Below are positions 63,917 through 64,000 of a DNA stretch of 64,000 nt, piece after piece. Origin of the DNA: Salinicoccus carnicancri Crm (GTDB lineage: Bacteria; Bacillota; Bacilli; Staphylococcales; Salinicoccaceae). The notes under the pieces are model-generated. The model was not told the origin of the DNA. It made no database searches and was given only the letters and a program-made list of their open reading frames with translations. The stretch is taken from positions 434,001-498,000 of the forward strand of contig NZ_ANAM01000008.1 in the NCBI RefSeq assembly GCF_000330705.1, read 5' to 3'. Made by a program: the position numbers and the translations under genes. The number at the start of each line of letters is the position of its first letter. Position 1 is the stretch's first letter.

Positions 63917-64000
63917 TTACTTCGTTTCACGGTGAAGTGTGTAGCTGTTTGATCTAGGGCAGTATTTTTTCATTTCAATACGCTCAGGATTGTTTTTTTT
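63917..64000 (-). CDS. rpmG: 50S ribosomal protein L33, 5' end outside window
   Basis: Only the last 27 codons are visible, reading KKNNPERIEMKKYCPRSNSY then TLHRETK, an unmistakable L33 C-terminus. The second zinc-ribbon cysteine pair is incomplete (CPRS rather than CPRC), which suggests a zinc-free paralogue, although the N-terminal pair lies beyond the window. It has its own terminator. Confidence 0.92.
   Translation of the reverse strand, partial: KKNNPERIEMKKYCPRSNSYTLHRETK

Overview
The window looks like chromosome from a low-to-mid GC Gram-positive coccus of the Staphylococcaceae, most plausibly Salinicoccus or a close relative. The main reason is the block pcrB-pcrA-ligA-camS / putP / gatCAB followed by dagK and an RlmCD-type methyltransferase, which is the staphylococcal gene order. 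Other support comes from the purB / NETI protein / UPF0316 / nadE / pncB / isochorismatase / ppaC neighbourhood, canonical AGGAGG ribosome-binding sites, and base composition richer in G+C than Staphylococcus itself. No insertion sequence, phage or CRISPR array was seen.

Layout. 1-2.8 kb: the 5' part of a beta-glucoside PTS permease (bglP, running off the left edge) behind a leader with two RAT/terminator pairs, a promoter overlapping a perfect cre box, and the antiterminator gene licT. 2.9-8.5 kb: ohr, then a SAM-I riboswitch leading into an O-acetylhomoserine sulfhydrylase fused to a CoA-binding domain, followed 48 bp later by acetyl-CoA synthetase; then a beta-hydroxyacid dehydrogenase and a YciI protein. 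8.6-17.9 kb: a GPH-family sugar symporter, a TetR regulator divergent from an RND exporter, and beta-glucuronidase divergent from an AraC/PocR-type regulator. 17.9-27.8 kb: an acetoin-reductase-like SDR, tRNA-Val(GAC), YitT, small conserved proteins, an aldo/keto reductase, RlmD, YagU, a macrodomain protein, an extradiol-type dioxygenase, a YlmA-like ABC ATPase and cysK. 27.8-32.8 kb: a sialic acid module (nanK and two overlapping FCD-GntR regulators, divergent from nanA and an SSS transporter).

32.9-41.1 kb: a DHFR-like protein, Dus, RlmCD, a CpdB-like nucleotidase without signal peptide, a nested palindromic element, and a grpB / 58-residue membrane protein / dagK operon. This is followed by an anchored acidic hypothetical protein and an array of seven 33-bp palindromes between two convergent terminators. 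41.1-53.1 kb: gatCAB, putP, camS, ligA, pcrA, pcrB and a lipoprotein D,D-carboxypeptidase. 53.2-60.9 kb: purB, then the NAD-salvage group (nadE, pncB, an MFS transporter, a nicotinamidase-like hydrolase) and ppaC. 61-64 kb: a 6-phosphogluconolactonase-type protein, a YolD-like gene behind a LexA box, a divergent folD and the 3' end of rpmG.

How genes work together. The sulfhydrylase releases acetate, which AcsA can return to acetyl-CoA, so the SAM riboswitch may govern an acetate-recycling methionine unit. The nan genes import and cleave sialic acid under a predicted GntR operator and a probable CcpA site. NadE, PncB and the isochorismatase-family enzyme can complete nicotinamide-to-NAD salvage, and the MFS gene between them is a candidate carrier. 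The least explained parts are the 33-bp palindrome array at 40708-40987, the nested palindromic element at 37983-38153, the macrodomain protein lacking the expected zinc ligands, and the FolD homologue lacking the usual catalytic lysine.
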